Positions 15,017 through 23,700 of a stretch of 29,808 nucleotides of DNA are shown here, piece after piece (the stretch's first letter is position 1; each line of letters begins with the position of its first letter). The stretch is from Spirochaetota bacterium (GTDB lineage Bacteria; Spirochaetota; Spirochaetia; DSM-27196; PWMO01). Under the pieces are notes generated by a model. The model searched no databases and was not told where the DNA came from. It saw only the letters and a list, made by a program, of their open reading frames with translations. Where the stretch lies: assembly GCA_009908735.1 (NCBI GenBank), contig JAAAOR010000147.1:1-29808 (forward strand), in the 5' to 3' direction. The translations under genes were made by a program, and so were the position numbers.

Positions 15017-15760
15017 TTACATTCCCATCCCGCCCGAGATTCGGATGACCTGGCCGGTGACATAGCCGGCAAGATCCGAGGCAAGAAACAACACCACGTT
15101 GGCGACGTCTTCGGGCTCGCCCACGCGGCCCATGGGAATCTGTGCTTTCAGCCCCTCCTGCTGCTCATCACTGAGATTGTCGGTCATTTCGGTCTGGATG
15201 TAGCCCGGCGCCACCGCATTTACACGTACGTTTCGCCCCGCAATCTCGCGGGCGAGGCTCTTGGTAAACCCGATCAGACCAGCCTTCGAGGCAGCATAGT
15301 TGGACTGTCCGGCGTTGCCGACGAGACCGACGATGGAGGTCACGTTGACAATGGCACCGGTGCGCCGCTTTATCATACTACGGCTGACCGCCTTTGATAT
15401 GTAGAAGGCGCTGGTCAGGTTGATGTTGATGACGTCTTGCCAGTCCTCGGCGGACATACGCATAACCAGACCGTCTTTGGCAATCCCGGCGTTGTTCACG
15501 AGAATGTCGATTCCACCGCTCTCCTCGAGGATTTCGTTCACCGTGGCGGTGATGGTTTCCTCGTCGGCGACGTTTCCTTCCTTGTAGATGACCTCGACAC
15601 CGTTCTCGGCGGCAATCTCTTTGTACTCTTTGAGGTGAGGTCCCGGCTTACGGCTTATGTAGTACACCGAAGCCCCGTTTCGCAGAAACGTCTTCACGAT
15701 ACCGCTTCCGATACCGCGAGAGCCACCGGTTACCAGTGCCTTTTTTCCATCAATCAACAC
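15017..15760 (-). CDS. fabG: 3-oxoacyl-ACP reductase
   Basis: This NADPH-dependent short-chain dehydrogenase reduces 3-oxoacyl-ACP. It has 247 residues. The cofactor motif is TGGSRGIGSG, NNAG is at 89-92, and the catalytic triad is S142 (NVTSIVG), Y155 and K159 (SNYAASKAG). The start is GTG at 15760 with AAGGAG seven bases upstream. A TTG one codon later is possible. SDR specificity is hard to read from sequence, but the position between fabD and fabF makes FabG secure. Confidence 0.93.
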   Translation of the reverse strand: MLIDGKKALVTGGSRGIGSGIVKTFLRNGASVYYISRKPGPHLKEYKEIAAENGVEVIYKEGNVADEETITATVNEILEESGGIDILVNNAGIAKDGLVMRMSAEDWQDVININLTSAFYISKAVSRSMIKRRTGAIVNVTSIVGLVGNAGQSNYAASKAGLIGFTKSLAREIAGRNVRVNAVAPGYIQTEMTDNLSDEQQEGLKAQIPMGRVGEPEDVANVVLFLASDLAGYVTGQVIRISGGMGM

Positions 15761-15791
15761 GTGATTGCTCCTTCTGCCTGACTCAGCCTGC

Positions 15792-16742
15792 TCACCCCGC
15801 GGTGAGCGCAGTTATCGCCTCGAGCGTTCCGGCCGGCCGACAGGACAGCTCCGTCTCGGTATGCGCCTTGGTGAACGCCTTCCACAGCCCGCTGAGGACC
15901 GTCCCGGGACCTACCTCGAGGAAGCCCGGGCTTCCATCGGCCACCATCTGCTCTTCCTCGCGCGTCCACATGACCGTCGAGACGAGCTGATCGAGGCATA
16001 GCCTGCGCGCCTCTTCCCCCGAGCGTATCAGACGGCCTGTCACGTTAGAGTACACCGGCTTCGACGGGTCGGAGAAGGTCACGCGGGCGAGAAACTGCGA
16101 AAATCGCTCCCGAGCCTCCTGCATAAGGGGGCAGTGAAAGGGGCCCGAGACCTTCAAGCGTATAAAGCGCTTTGCCCCCGCCTCCTTGAACACCGGCTCT
16201 GCCTTTTCCAGAGCCTCGGCAGTCCCGGAAATAACGGTCTGAACCGGGCTGTTGTATATGGCAGGATAGAGGTTCTCCAGGCCGCGGGCGGTTATAGTCT
16301 CCTTCACAACGTCAAAGTCGAGGCCCAGCACCGCGGCCATACCTGCCTGACCGGCCTCGCTGTCGAGGGTGCGGCTCGTCTCCTCCATGACGCGGCCCCG
16401 GGTGGTCACCACCGGGAACACGTCGCCAACGTCGAGTACCCCCGCATCTACAAGCGCCGCGTACTCTCCGAGGCTAAATCCCGCGTAGCGGTCGGCGCCG
16501 ATACCGTGCTCTGCAAGCACGCGGCTTGCAGCAAGGTTGACGAGCGTGATGGCTACCTGCGTGATATTGGTCTGTTTCAGCTGGTTTTCGTCGCCATCGA
16601 AAAGGACCTGTCCAACGTCGAACTCGGCGTGGCGCTCCGCCTCGCCGAAGAGATCTCTGACCGCCTGCGAGTGGTCGAAGAGGTCTCGGCCCATGCCGGG
16701 GTACTGGGCGCCCTGGCCCGGGTACAGAAAACTGTAACTCAT
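15792..16742 (-). CDS. fabD: Malonyl-CoA:ACP transacylase
   Basis: FabD loads malonate from CoA onto ACP. It has 316 residues from the ATG at 16742, which has GGGAGGG upstream; the in-frame ATG at 16787 is rejected. PGQGAQYPGMG is at the N-terminus, the nucleophile elbow is GFSLGEY (S90), R115 binds the malonyl carboxylate, and H203 (GPFHCPLM) completes the dyad. The residue before the nucleophile is Phe rather than the common His of GHSLGE, a variation seen elsewhere in the family. It is the first gene of the fab operon, with its own promoter. Confidence 0.94.
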   Translation of the reverse strand: MSYSFLYPGQGAQYPGMGRDLFDHSQAVRDLFGEAERHAEFDVGQVLFDGDENQLKQTNITQVAITLVNLAASRVLAEHGIGADRYAGFSLGEYAALVDAGVLDVGDVFPVVTTRGRVMEETSRTLDSEAGQAGMAAVLGLDFDVVKETITARGLENLYPAIYNSPVQTVISGTAEALEKAEPVFKEAGAKRFIRLKVSGPFHCPLMQEARERFSQFLARVTFSDPSKPVYSNVTGRLIRSGEEARRLCLDQLVSTVMWTREEEQMVADGSPGFLEVGPGTVLSGLWKAFTKAHTETELSCRPAGTLEAITALTAG

Positions 16743-16767
16743 CGGTGCCCTCCCTCGGTGAGCGGGA

Positions 16768-16797
16768 ATCGTAGCACAGCGTAACAATCAGGGTCAA
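16768..16797 (-). promoter_or_regulatory. Predicted promoter of the fab operon
   Basis: On the minus strand: TTGACC (16792-16797), 18 bases, then TACGAT (16768-16773) preceded by TGC, an extended -10. The start near 16761 leaves a leader of about 18 bases that contains the fabD ribosome binding site. The stretch CTGTGCTACGAT recurs in front of moxR. Confidence 0.6.
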
Positions 16798-16900
16798 GTC
16801 GGCTGATGACCGACCAAACCCGCTTTCATGCGGCCGCCCGCCCCAACGCGCCCCGCGCGCGTGCCCGCGTCACCGATGGAAACGCGCCCCCTGCCTTTTG

Positions 16901-16906
16901 TATACT
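16901..16906 (+). promoter_or_regulatory. Predicted -10 box of the ChaN-like gene
   Basis: TATACT ends eight bases before the ATG at 16915, with no Shine-Dalgarno sequence in between, which points to a leaderless message. No convincing -35 hexamer is found 16-18 bases upstream, so the call is tentative. Confidence 0.35.
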
Positions 16907-16914
16907 GCACCACG

Positions 16915-18132
16915 ATGAAACAACCAAACAGACGCCTGTTCTTCGCGGGACTCATCCTCATTGCCCTTGTGGTGCTGCTTCTCGACCCAGCAGACATCAC
17001 AAACCGGGTGTTGTCTCGAAGGCGTCCGGCTGTGTCGCCTGAGATGGTATCGACGGGCGTCTCCCTCGTGCAGGAGCGAGGAACAGACCCGACGCCCTTC
17101 GTACTCGACGCTCTCGAGGATCACCGCGCGGTCTTCCTCGGTGAGTTTCCGCAGATCGCCGAGCATCCCCTCTTTCTCGCCGGGCTCATTCCCCAGTTGC
17201 CCGAGCACGGCATTCGCGCCGTGGGGGTCGACTTCGCGCTTGCCCGCGACCAAGAGCTCATCGACCGTCTCACCACGCAGCCCGAATACGACGAGGAGCT
17301 CGCCCGTCGGGTCCTCCGACGCCGCCTGCCGATCTGGGGATATCGGGAGTACGCCGAGGTGTTTCACGCCGCCTGGGAGGTCAACCAAAGCCTGCCTGAG
17401 GCGGATCGAATTCGGCTTCTCGGTCTCAACGTGCTGGACAATCAGCGCCCATCTCAGCTCCCCGCGGCGGAACGACCCACCGGAGAGGAGCTCGGACGCG
17501 CCCTCTTTCCCAACGGCCTGCCCGACCGGGGCATTGCCCGGACGGCGCTCGAGGCCCTCGAGGCCATCGACGGTTCGCTACTCCTCTACGCCGGCGCTCG
17601 CCACGCCTTCACCCGCTTCCGCGACCTCGAGTATGAGAACCGCATGGCCGAGCTCGGCTTCCCCGATGCCAGTCGCGCGGGAAACATCCTGCAGCGCGAG
17701 CTCGGAGAGCAAATCGTAACCGTTTACCTCCACGGCCCCTGGCCGGATGAGCAAGCTCGAAACGGTCTCACCTTTGCAGCCGGCGGGCTCATCGACGCCG
17801 TCGTGAAGGCGTTAGAGGATGAGGCGCCACGTTTCGCTATCCCGGTTGCCGACTCCCCCCTCGCCGAACACTACATCGAGCACGGCGACTACGCGAAACT
17901 CCGCGACGGGTTCAGCTTCGGCGATCTGACCGACGCCTACGTCGTGCTCGCGCCCACCGGCGAGCTTTCGGCAGCCACTCCCATGGAAGGCTTCATTAAC
18001 GAGGCAAATATCGAGACGGCGCGGGCCGGCTTCCCCGGACAGCTGCCGGAGAACGCAGAGCCGCGGGACATCAACGCCTACATCGCACGGGTGTCCGCAA
18101 ACCTCGATGACATTCTCGAAGGCTTCGATTGA
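16915..18132 (+). CDS. Membrane-anchored ChaN/EreA-like protein
   Basis: A 405-residue protein with one N-terminal hydrophobic segment (LFFAGLILIALVVLLL), so it is probably anchored with its domain outside the cytoplasm. The body resembles the ChaN / erythromycin-esterase-like superfamily: VFLGEFPQIAEHPLF (E77, H84) corresponds to the family's 'LGE..H' active-site motif, followed by GIRAVGVDFAL and IWGYREYAEVFHAAWEVN. Known members include haem-binding ChaN and esterases; which, if any, of these activities applies is not clear. I chose the ATG at 16915 because the upstream in-frame ATG at 16828 gives Pro/Arg-rich residues ahead of the membrane anchor. Its stop overlaps the glycosyltransferase start by one base, so the two are coupled. 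Confidence 0.6.
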   Translation: MKQPNRRLFFAGLILIALVVLLLDPADITNRVLSRRRPAVSPEMVSTGVSLVQERGTDPTPFVLDALEDHRAVFLGEFPQIAEHPLFLAGLIPQLPEHGIRAVGVDFALARDQELIDRLTTQPEYDEELARRVLRRRLPIWGYREYAEVFHAAWEVNQSLPEADRIRLLGLNVLDNQRPSQLPAAERPTGEELGRALFPNGLPDRGIARTALEALEAIDGSLLLYAGARHAFTRFRDLEYENRMAELGFPDASRAGNILQRELGEQIVTVYLHGPWPDEQARNGLTFAAGGLIDAVVKALEDEAPRFAIPVADSPLAEHYIEHGDYAKLRDGFSFGDLTDAYVVLAPTGELSAATPMEGFINEANIETARAGFPGQLPENAEPRDINAYIARVSANLDDILEGFD

Positions 18133-19223
18133 TGGGAGACGCGGTCGGCCTTGGCATCCTATGGATCCTCGGCTTTCTTTTCCTCTTTCGCGTGCCTGCT
18201 CTCCCCGCCGCGCAAAGCAGGCAGCTTCCGTCGGTGAGCATTATCATCCCTGCTCGCGATGAAGCGCACAATCTTCCGGTTCTCTTCTCCTCTCTCGAGC
18301 AACAGTCGCTGCGCCCCCTTGAAATCCTCGTCGTCGATGACCACTCAGGGGACGAGACCGCAAAGCTATCGCGAACCCGCGGCGCCCGCGTGGTGAGCCC
18401 CCCGCCGCTCCCGGAGGGCTGGCTCGGCAAGAATCACGCCTGCTGGCAGGGCGCAGTCGCCGCACGCGGGGAGCTCTTCGTGTTCCTCGATGCCGACACC
18501 CGGCTCGAGGATGACGGACTGCGACGTCTGATCGAGGCTCAGGCTCGCCGCGGTGGGTTCGTCTCCGTGCAGCCCTATCACCAAATGGATGCGGCCTACG
18601 AGCGACTGTCGGCTTTCTTCGCTTTCATCGTAATGGGTGGTATCCGGGCGTTTACCGTTCTCGGGGAGAAACTGCCGCCGCGGGGGCTGTTCGGGCCGGC
18701 CATCGCCTGCCGCCGCGACGACTACTTCGCGATCGATGGGCATCGGGCGGTAAAAGGCGATGTACTCGAGGATGTAGCGCTCGGGCGCACAGCCGCCGGG
18801 GCGGGCTACGCCCTCAGCTGTTTCGCCGGCCGGGGGAGCATCTCCTTCCGCATGTACCCCGGCGGTCTTCGCGACCTCGTAGACGGGTGGACCAAAAACT
18901 TCGCGCTTGGAGCAGCCGGCACCGGGGTGATCATGATCCTGCTGATTACCGCGTGGATGGCGGGAGCGGGGGTCGCGATTCGTCTGCTCGTCGCCGGCTC
19001 TCTCGCCCAGACGCCGCCGAGACTGCTACTCGGGCTCGCGGCCTACCTGCTCTACGTGGTGCAGATCCACTCCATGCAGCTCCGGATCGGCAACTTCGGG
19101 TTCGTCTCAGCCGTACTCTATCCATTTACCCTCTTGTTCTTTATCGTGATTTTCGTACGATCTCTGCAGCTGACGTGGCTGAAACAGTCGGTCCGCTGGA
19201 AGGGCCGTGATATAGCGGTGTGA
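18132..19223 (+). CDS. GT2 glycosyltransferase resembling CrtQ
   Basis: A 363-residue family 2 glycosyltransferase. An N-terminal membrane segment precedes the GT-A domain (VSIIIPARDEAHN). The nucleotide-binding acidic region is EILVVDDHSGDET. The GWLGKNHACWQGA motif and the DXD-like FLDADT (D120, D122) follow, and E213/D214 in VLEDVALGR is the likely catalytic base region. Three membrane segments close the protein. The P-GW-GK--AC pattern and the topology are those of the CrtQ group (4,4'-diaponeurosporenoate glycosyltransferase of staphyloxanthin synthesis) and relatives. A CrtO-like acyltransferase, the next enzyme in that pathway, lies about 1 kb away. A non-carotenoid lipid acceptor is equally possible. 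Confidence 0.75.
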   Translation: MGDAVGLGILWILGFLFLFRVPALPAAQSRQLPSVSIIIPARDEAHNLPVLFSSLEQQSLRPLEILVVDDHSGDETAKLSRTRGARVVSPPPLPEGWLGKNHACWQGAVAARGELFVFLDADTRLEDDGLRRLIEAQARRGGFVSVQPYHQMDAAYERLSAFFAFIVMGGIRAFTVLGEKLPPRGLFGPAIACRRDDYFAIDGHRAVKGDVLEDVALGRTAAGAGYALSCFAGRGSISFRMYPGGLRDLVDGWTKNFALGAAGTGVIMILLITAWMAGAGVAIRLLVAGSLAQTPPRLLLGLAAYLLYVVQIHSMQLRIGNFGFVSAVLYPFTLLFFIVIFVRSLQLTWLKQSVRWKGRDIAV

Positions 19224-19230
19224 GTCCTCC

Positions 19231-20208
19231 GTGAAATACGATAGGGAGATAGAACCGAACAGGTCGAAACAGATCGAGCGTGCCTCCTGGCTGGGCGTCA
19301 TCGGCAACGGGTCGCTCTCGGTGCTGAAGATAAGCGCCGGTATTACTGCGGGGAGCTTCGCGGTCGTCAGCGACGGCATTGATTCGGCCAACGACATCGT
19401 CACCTCGCTGGTTACCCTCATAAGCGCCCGCGTGGCTGCGCGCCAGCCGACCGCACGCTTCCCCTACGGCTACACGCGCGCCGATACTGTCGCAACAAAG
19501 CTTCTCTCATTCGTGATCTTCTTCGCCGGGGCCGAACTCATCATCTCTGCAATCCGGCGCATCCTCGCCGACACCCCCACAGATCTGCCCTCACCTCTTG
19601 CCGTCTATGTCACCCTCGTCTCAATTGTTGCCAAGATATTCCTCGCCTACTACAAGATTTCGGTGGGTCGGCGAGTGAACAGCTCAATGCTGGTCGCCGA
19701 CGGCAAGAACATGCAGAACGATGTCGTCATTTCGGTGGCGGTGCTTGCGGGGCTGGTGGCGACCCACGTTCTCGATATGCCGGTGTTGGACTCGGTTACC
19801 GCGCTCGTCGTGAGCATCTGGATTATCCGCGTCGCCTTCAAGATCTTCATGGAATCGAACACCGAGCTCATGGACGGGCTACACACCACGCGCGTCTACG
19901 ACCGGGTATTCGAGGCGGTGGGACGCATACGGGAAGCGGAAAGCCCACACAGGGTGCGAGCCCGCCACGTGGGACACCTCTATGTCATCGACCTCGACAT
20001 CGAGGTAGATCCCGAGCTGAGCGTCGTGGCGGCACACGACATTGCACAGCAGACCGAAGAGATGATCCGCGCCGTCGTGCCGCGTGTCTACGATGTAGTC
20101 GTCCACGTGGAGCCGCGGGGCAATAGCGAGGGCGAATGCTTCGGCGTCGCCGAGGACGACCGCGGAGCGAACGGCGAAGGCTGCTACGACGAGGACGAGC
20201 GGCCCTGA
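19231..20208 (+). CDS. Cation diffusion facilitator transporter
   Basis: A proton-coupled metal exporter of the CDF family, 325 residues, with about six membrane segments and a cytoplasmic C-terminal domain (about 215-295). The TM2 metal site is DSANDIVTS (D51, D55). The TM5 site is KNMQND, with N160 and D164 where zinc/iron exporters such as FieF have His-xxx-Asp. The Asn makes metal preference uncertain. The extreme C-terminus is rich in Asp, Glu and Gly and carries two cysteines, a possible metal-sensing tail. The start is GTG seven bases after the glycosyltransferase stop with no obvious ribosome binding site, so it probably depends on upstream translation. Confidence 0.88.
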   Translation: MKYDREIEPNRSKQIERASWLGVIGNGSLSVLKISAGITAGSFAVVSDGIDSANDIVTSLVTLISARVAARQPTARFPYGYTRADTVATKLLSFVIFFAGAELIISAIRRILADTPTDLPSPLAVYVTLVSIVAKIFLAYYKISVGRRVNSSMLVADGKNMQNDVVISVAVLAGLVATHVLDMPVLDSVTALVVSIWIIRVAFKIFMESNTELMDGLHTTRVYDRVFEAVGRIREAESPHRVRARHVGHLYVIDLDIEVDPELSVVAAHDIAQQTEEMIRAVVPRVYDVVVHVEPRGNSEGECFGVAEDDRGANGEGCYDEDERP

Positions 20209-20225
20209 GCGGCCCGCGACGCGCC

Positions 20226-20720
20226 TTACCCGGCCCCGGACCGGCGTTCCTCCATCCGGCGGTGCATCGCGGCAAGACGGGGACGGTTGTAGCGCTGCAC
20301 GATGATGAAGGGCAGATTCGTTGCAAGCCCGTAGGCGATCATCATCACCCCCACGTACCACGGGTTCCACAGAAAAAAGGTCAACGACATTCCTGCAGAG
20401 ATCCAGTGCGAAGCCTCGGCACGGCAGGTCTCGGCTAGGTAGCGCTCTAGATACTCGGGCTCGGGGGCGAGGAAGGCACGCTTGCTGAATCCGCCGTTGA
20501 AGAAGTCCCCGGCTTCGGGCAGGCTGTCCTTCCACCGGCGCACCAGGAGGAGGCGGTAGATCCGGCCGTTTTGCTCGAATCGACGTGTACGGAAGATTGG
20601 TGCGCGGTGGTCGAACCTCGAAAGCGGAAGCCTGTGAGCCAGGTAGCCCGCGCCGATGTGAATAGCGATCCAGATAAGGGCGTAGAGCGGAACGAGAATC
20701 CACGCAGGCGCCGGCAACAT
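20226..20720 (-). CDS. CrtO-like glycosyl-carotenoid acyltransferase family protein
   Basis: A 164-residue membrane protein with an N-terminal membrane segment and a second hydrophobic stretch near 110-140. It resembles Staphylococcus CrtO (glycosyl-4,4'-diaponeurosporenoate acyltransferase), as I recall that sequence, across its length. Shared elements are the RRWKD region (CrtO RKWKH), the ETCRAEASHWIS motif (CrtO ETKRAELIHWIS) and the C-terminal IIVQRYNRPRL, which looks identical. CrtO attaches a fatty acid to the sugar of a glycosylated carotenoid. It starts seven bases after the end of the transglutaminase-TPR gene, with AAGGTG before the ATG, so it is the last gene of the moxR operon. 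It converges on the operon that holds the CrtQ-like glycosyltransferase. Confidence 0.75.
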   Translation of the reverse strand: MLPAPAWILVPLYALIWIAIHIGAGYLAHRLPLSRFDHRAPIFRTRRFEQNGRIYRLLLVRRWKDSLPEAGDFFNGGFSKRAFLAPEPEYLERYLAETCRAEASHWISAGMSLTFFLWNPWYVGVMMIAYGLATNLPFIIVQRYNRPRLAAMHRRMEERRSGAG

Positions 20721-20726
20721 GTCACC

Positions 20727-23700
20727 TTACTCCACCCGGAAGATCGCGTCGGTGATCTCCCGCGCGATCCGGGCGGTTCCATCCCTGTCGAGCGCGGGCA
20801 CGCCGACCGAGTCGCCGAGAACGAATCTGTCCGCATCGAGAAACCGATAGGAAACGCGCTCCGCGTCGAGCACGCGCACCTCGAGGCGAAGCGGCGAGGA
20901 GGCCCCTTCGCCCCCCGCGGCCGCCTCAGCCGTGGGTCGTAACCCTGCGGCTCGCAGAGAGCCCACCAGCCGCCGTGCAACGCGACCGTCTGCGCCGGTG
21001 ACCGAGAGCTGCAGGGGGAGTTCGATACCGTGCTGTCTCAACCCGCCACGGTTGAGTCGATAAAGCTCCACCGCGCTGCGCTGAGCCTCCTCGACGTCAC
21101 CGTCACGGTGGGCGCGAATCGCAATCTCGCGCAGGCCCTCGGCAATGCTCGACCGTTCCCACCGCGGATGCATCGCGTTCACGGCCTCGGCGATAGCGGC
21201 CCGGTCGTCGCGGAGCATTGCCACCCGCATCAGATAGAATGGCTCCGCCTCGGGGATGACCTCTGTCTCGAGCCCGCGCGCCTCCTCAAGGGCCCGCAGG
21301 GCCAGTCGTGGGTAGCGCTCCTGCGCCCGGTAATAGGTCCAGTGGGCGTTGAGGATACTCCCCTCCTGCTCATAGGCCTCCGCAACCCCCGAGGCAAATC
21401 GCCGGAAGGTCATATCGTGGTACCAGGCGAGAACGCGATAGCGAATACGGCCGGCGAGATTGGAAACCCACTCGATGGGGCCGGCCGCCGGCTCATAGGA
21501 GCGAACCGTCGCCTTGGCGCGATAGATCTCGGAGAGAAGGTGATGTAGCTCCATGCGATGTCGCTGCTCATCGGTGCCGAAGTTGAACAACCAGTGCAGA
21601 TCGTCCGAGTCGTACACGTCGCGGGCGTAGGCCAGCGCCTCGTCGAGGCGCCCGAAAGTCTGATACAGGGCCGCCAGGTCGAGCTTCGCAAGCGGAGTGT
21701 CCTCGTCGAGATTATAGGCCTCGGTGTACTCATCGTGGGCACGGCGGAAATCCATCTGCATCTCGTAGAGCTCACCCTTAGCGAGGTGACCCGTCGATCG
21801 CGTGGCTTGAGCCAGAGAGCGCTCAGTGCTCTGCATTGCCCCGTTAAACCGGAAAAAGGCCTTCTGCAGCAGCGACAGGTTATAGTAGGCAACCGAGGCG
21901 AAGTAGCTGCGCCCGTCCTCGAGCGCGCTCTCGATCGACCGCTCGTAGTACTCTTTCGAGTCCTCGAATCGGTACATGTCGGCGTAGATGGTACCGAGCG
22001 TCATGGTGAGGCTGCGCTCGCTGCCGTAGTCCTCGATGGCCTCGAGGAGCAACTCCTCTCCTTTCTGGAGCTGGTGCGTCTTGAAGTACATCCACCCGAG
22101 ATCTGCGATGACATCGGGACTGTCGGGATAGAGCTGCAAGAGCCGCTCGAGGTAGTGAACCGAGTCACGCTCGCGGTTAAGCCGTCCGAGTGACAGAGCC
22201 GCGCTGTGGAGTGCGGCGAAGTTTTCCGGCTCGATCTGCTCTGCCTCCTGGTACTCGGAGAGGGCGAGCCGATACAGCTCCTCGTCAAAGTAGAGATCGC
22301 CGAGAATCGTGTAGAGCTGCACGGACTCCGGATGCCTTTCCTGCCCGTCGGTGAGCATCTGCACCGCCCGCTCGTAGTTCTCCCCGTCAATCGCCTCGAT
22401 CGCGCGATCGGCATACCACTGAGCACTCCGCTCCGCCTCTTCGGGACGAGTCTGCTGCGCGAGAAGCGCCGCGGGAAAGGGATTTACCGCCTGCAGCACC
22501 AAAAGCGTTGCCACCACTGACCCCACCCTCACCGCAGGCGACGGAGCCCGCAGGTGCAAGTACGGCGCCAAGAAGCCCAGCAGATGCCGCCACCACGGCA
22601 GACGGCGCCGCAAACCTCGTCGCAGCTCCGCCTCTTCCTCGAGGTATCGATGGTAATCCCTCTCCTCGAATGCGTCGCCGAAGAGGGCCTGCAGGTAGAA
22701 TGAGGCGCAGGAAGGCAGCTCGAGGCCATGGCGAGCGGCAACCCGTTCCGCGTACTCCGCGATCGTTTCACCCGGCCTTGCGCGTAGGCCCACCGCGTCG
22801 AGCTCGCGCAGCAATGCCCCAAAGCGCATTTGCACCCGACCGCGGAAGTCGCGCGCGCCCGCCGCGCGGAGGCGTGGCACGAGGCGATAGGCCGCCACCG
22901 AAAGGAGGTACGCCCCCGCAAGAAGCGCCGCCCAATATCGCAGCATGAAGCGGTACACCGCCGCGGCGCTCAAGCCGCCTCCTCCGTCCTGACCGGCGGA
23001 ATCCGCTTCGGAGGGCTCCGAGGGTCTCAGCTCGTTTCGATGCTCCATGAGCTCCTCGAGCAGCGCCGAGATTTGTTCCATGTCGAGGTTCGGGTCCGTG
23101 GAAAACTCCTCGCCGGGTGCTACCGTGCTCGCTGTCGGGTCGAACTCTATCCAGCCGTAGTCCTCGAAGTAGATCTCTACCCAGGCGTGCGCCATATCCG
23201 CGCGGACCGCGTAGTAGTCCATCACCGACATCCGGGGATCGACGAAGAAGCCGACCGCAACCCGCGCCGGCAGGCCGAGGCTACGCGCCATGAGCGTCAT
23301 GGAAAAGGCGAAGTAGGAGCAGTATCCCTTTTGGCTCTCGAATAGGAAGTGGCTCAGTTGGTCGCCGTCGGCGGCAACACCCGGCCGCAGCGAGTAAAAA
23401 AACTCTTCGTGGAAGTAGCGCTCGATGGCGCGCGCCTGCGCGTAGTCACCCGAGACCCCGGCGGTCACCTCGCGCGCAAGCTCGGCGATTGCCTCGTTCC
23501 CGCCGTAGTCGGTGTAGTAGCTGTGCCTGTCCGAGGCCCACCGCGCCGCGGCGCCGGCCGGCGCGGGAGTGGCTGCGTCCCGGAGCGTCTCCGGCGTCGC
23601 GTCACTTGCCCGACTTCTGACCTCGTAGATACGGGCGAACGATGAATTGCTCCAGGCTTCAAAGGGGGCCACCTGCACCGGATAGTTCACCGACACCAAC

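Noticed and set aside
16828..16914. Extension of the ChaN-like protein from an upstream ATG
   Set aside because: It would put about 29 Pro/Arg-rich residues before the membrane anchor, and it contains the TATACT promoter box.
20197..20216. Tandem GAGCGGCCC repeat at the end of the metal exporter gene
   Set aside because: Two imperfect 10-base copies only, in GC-rich sequence, with no hairpin or T-tract.
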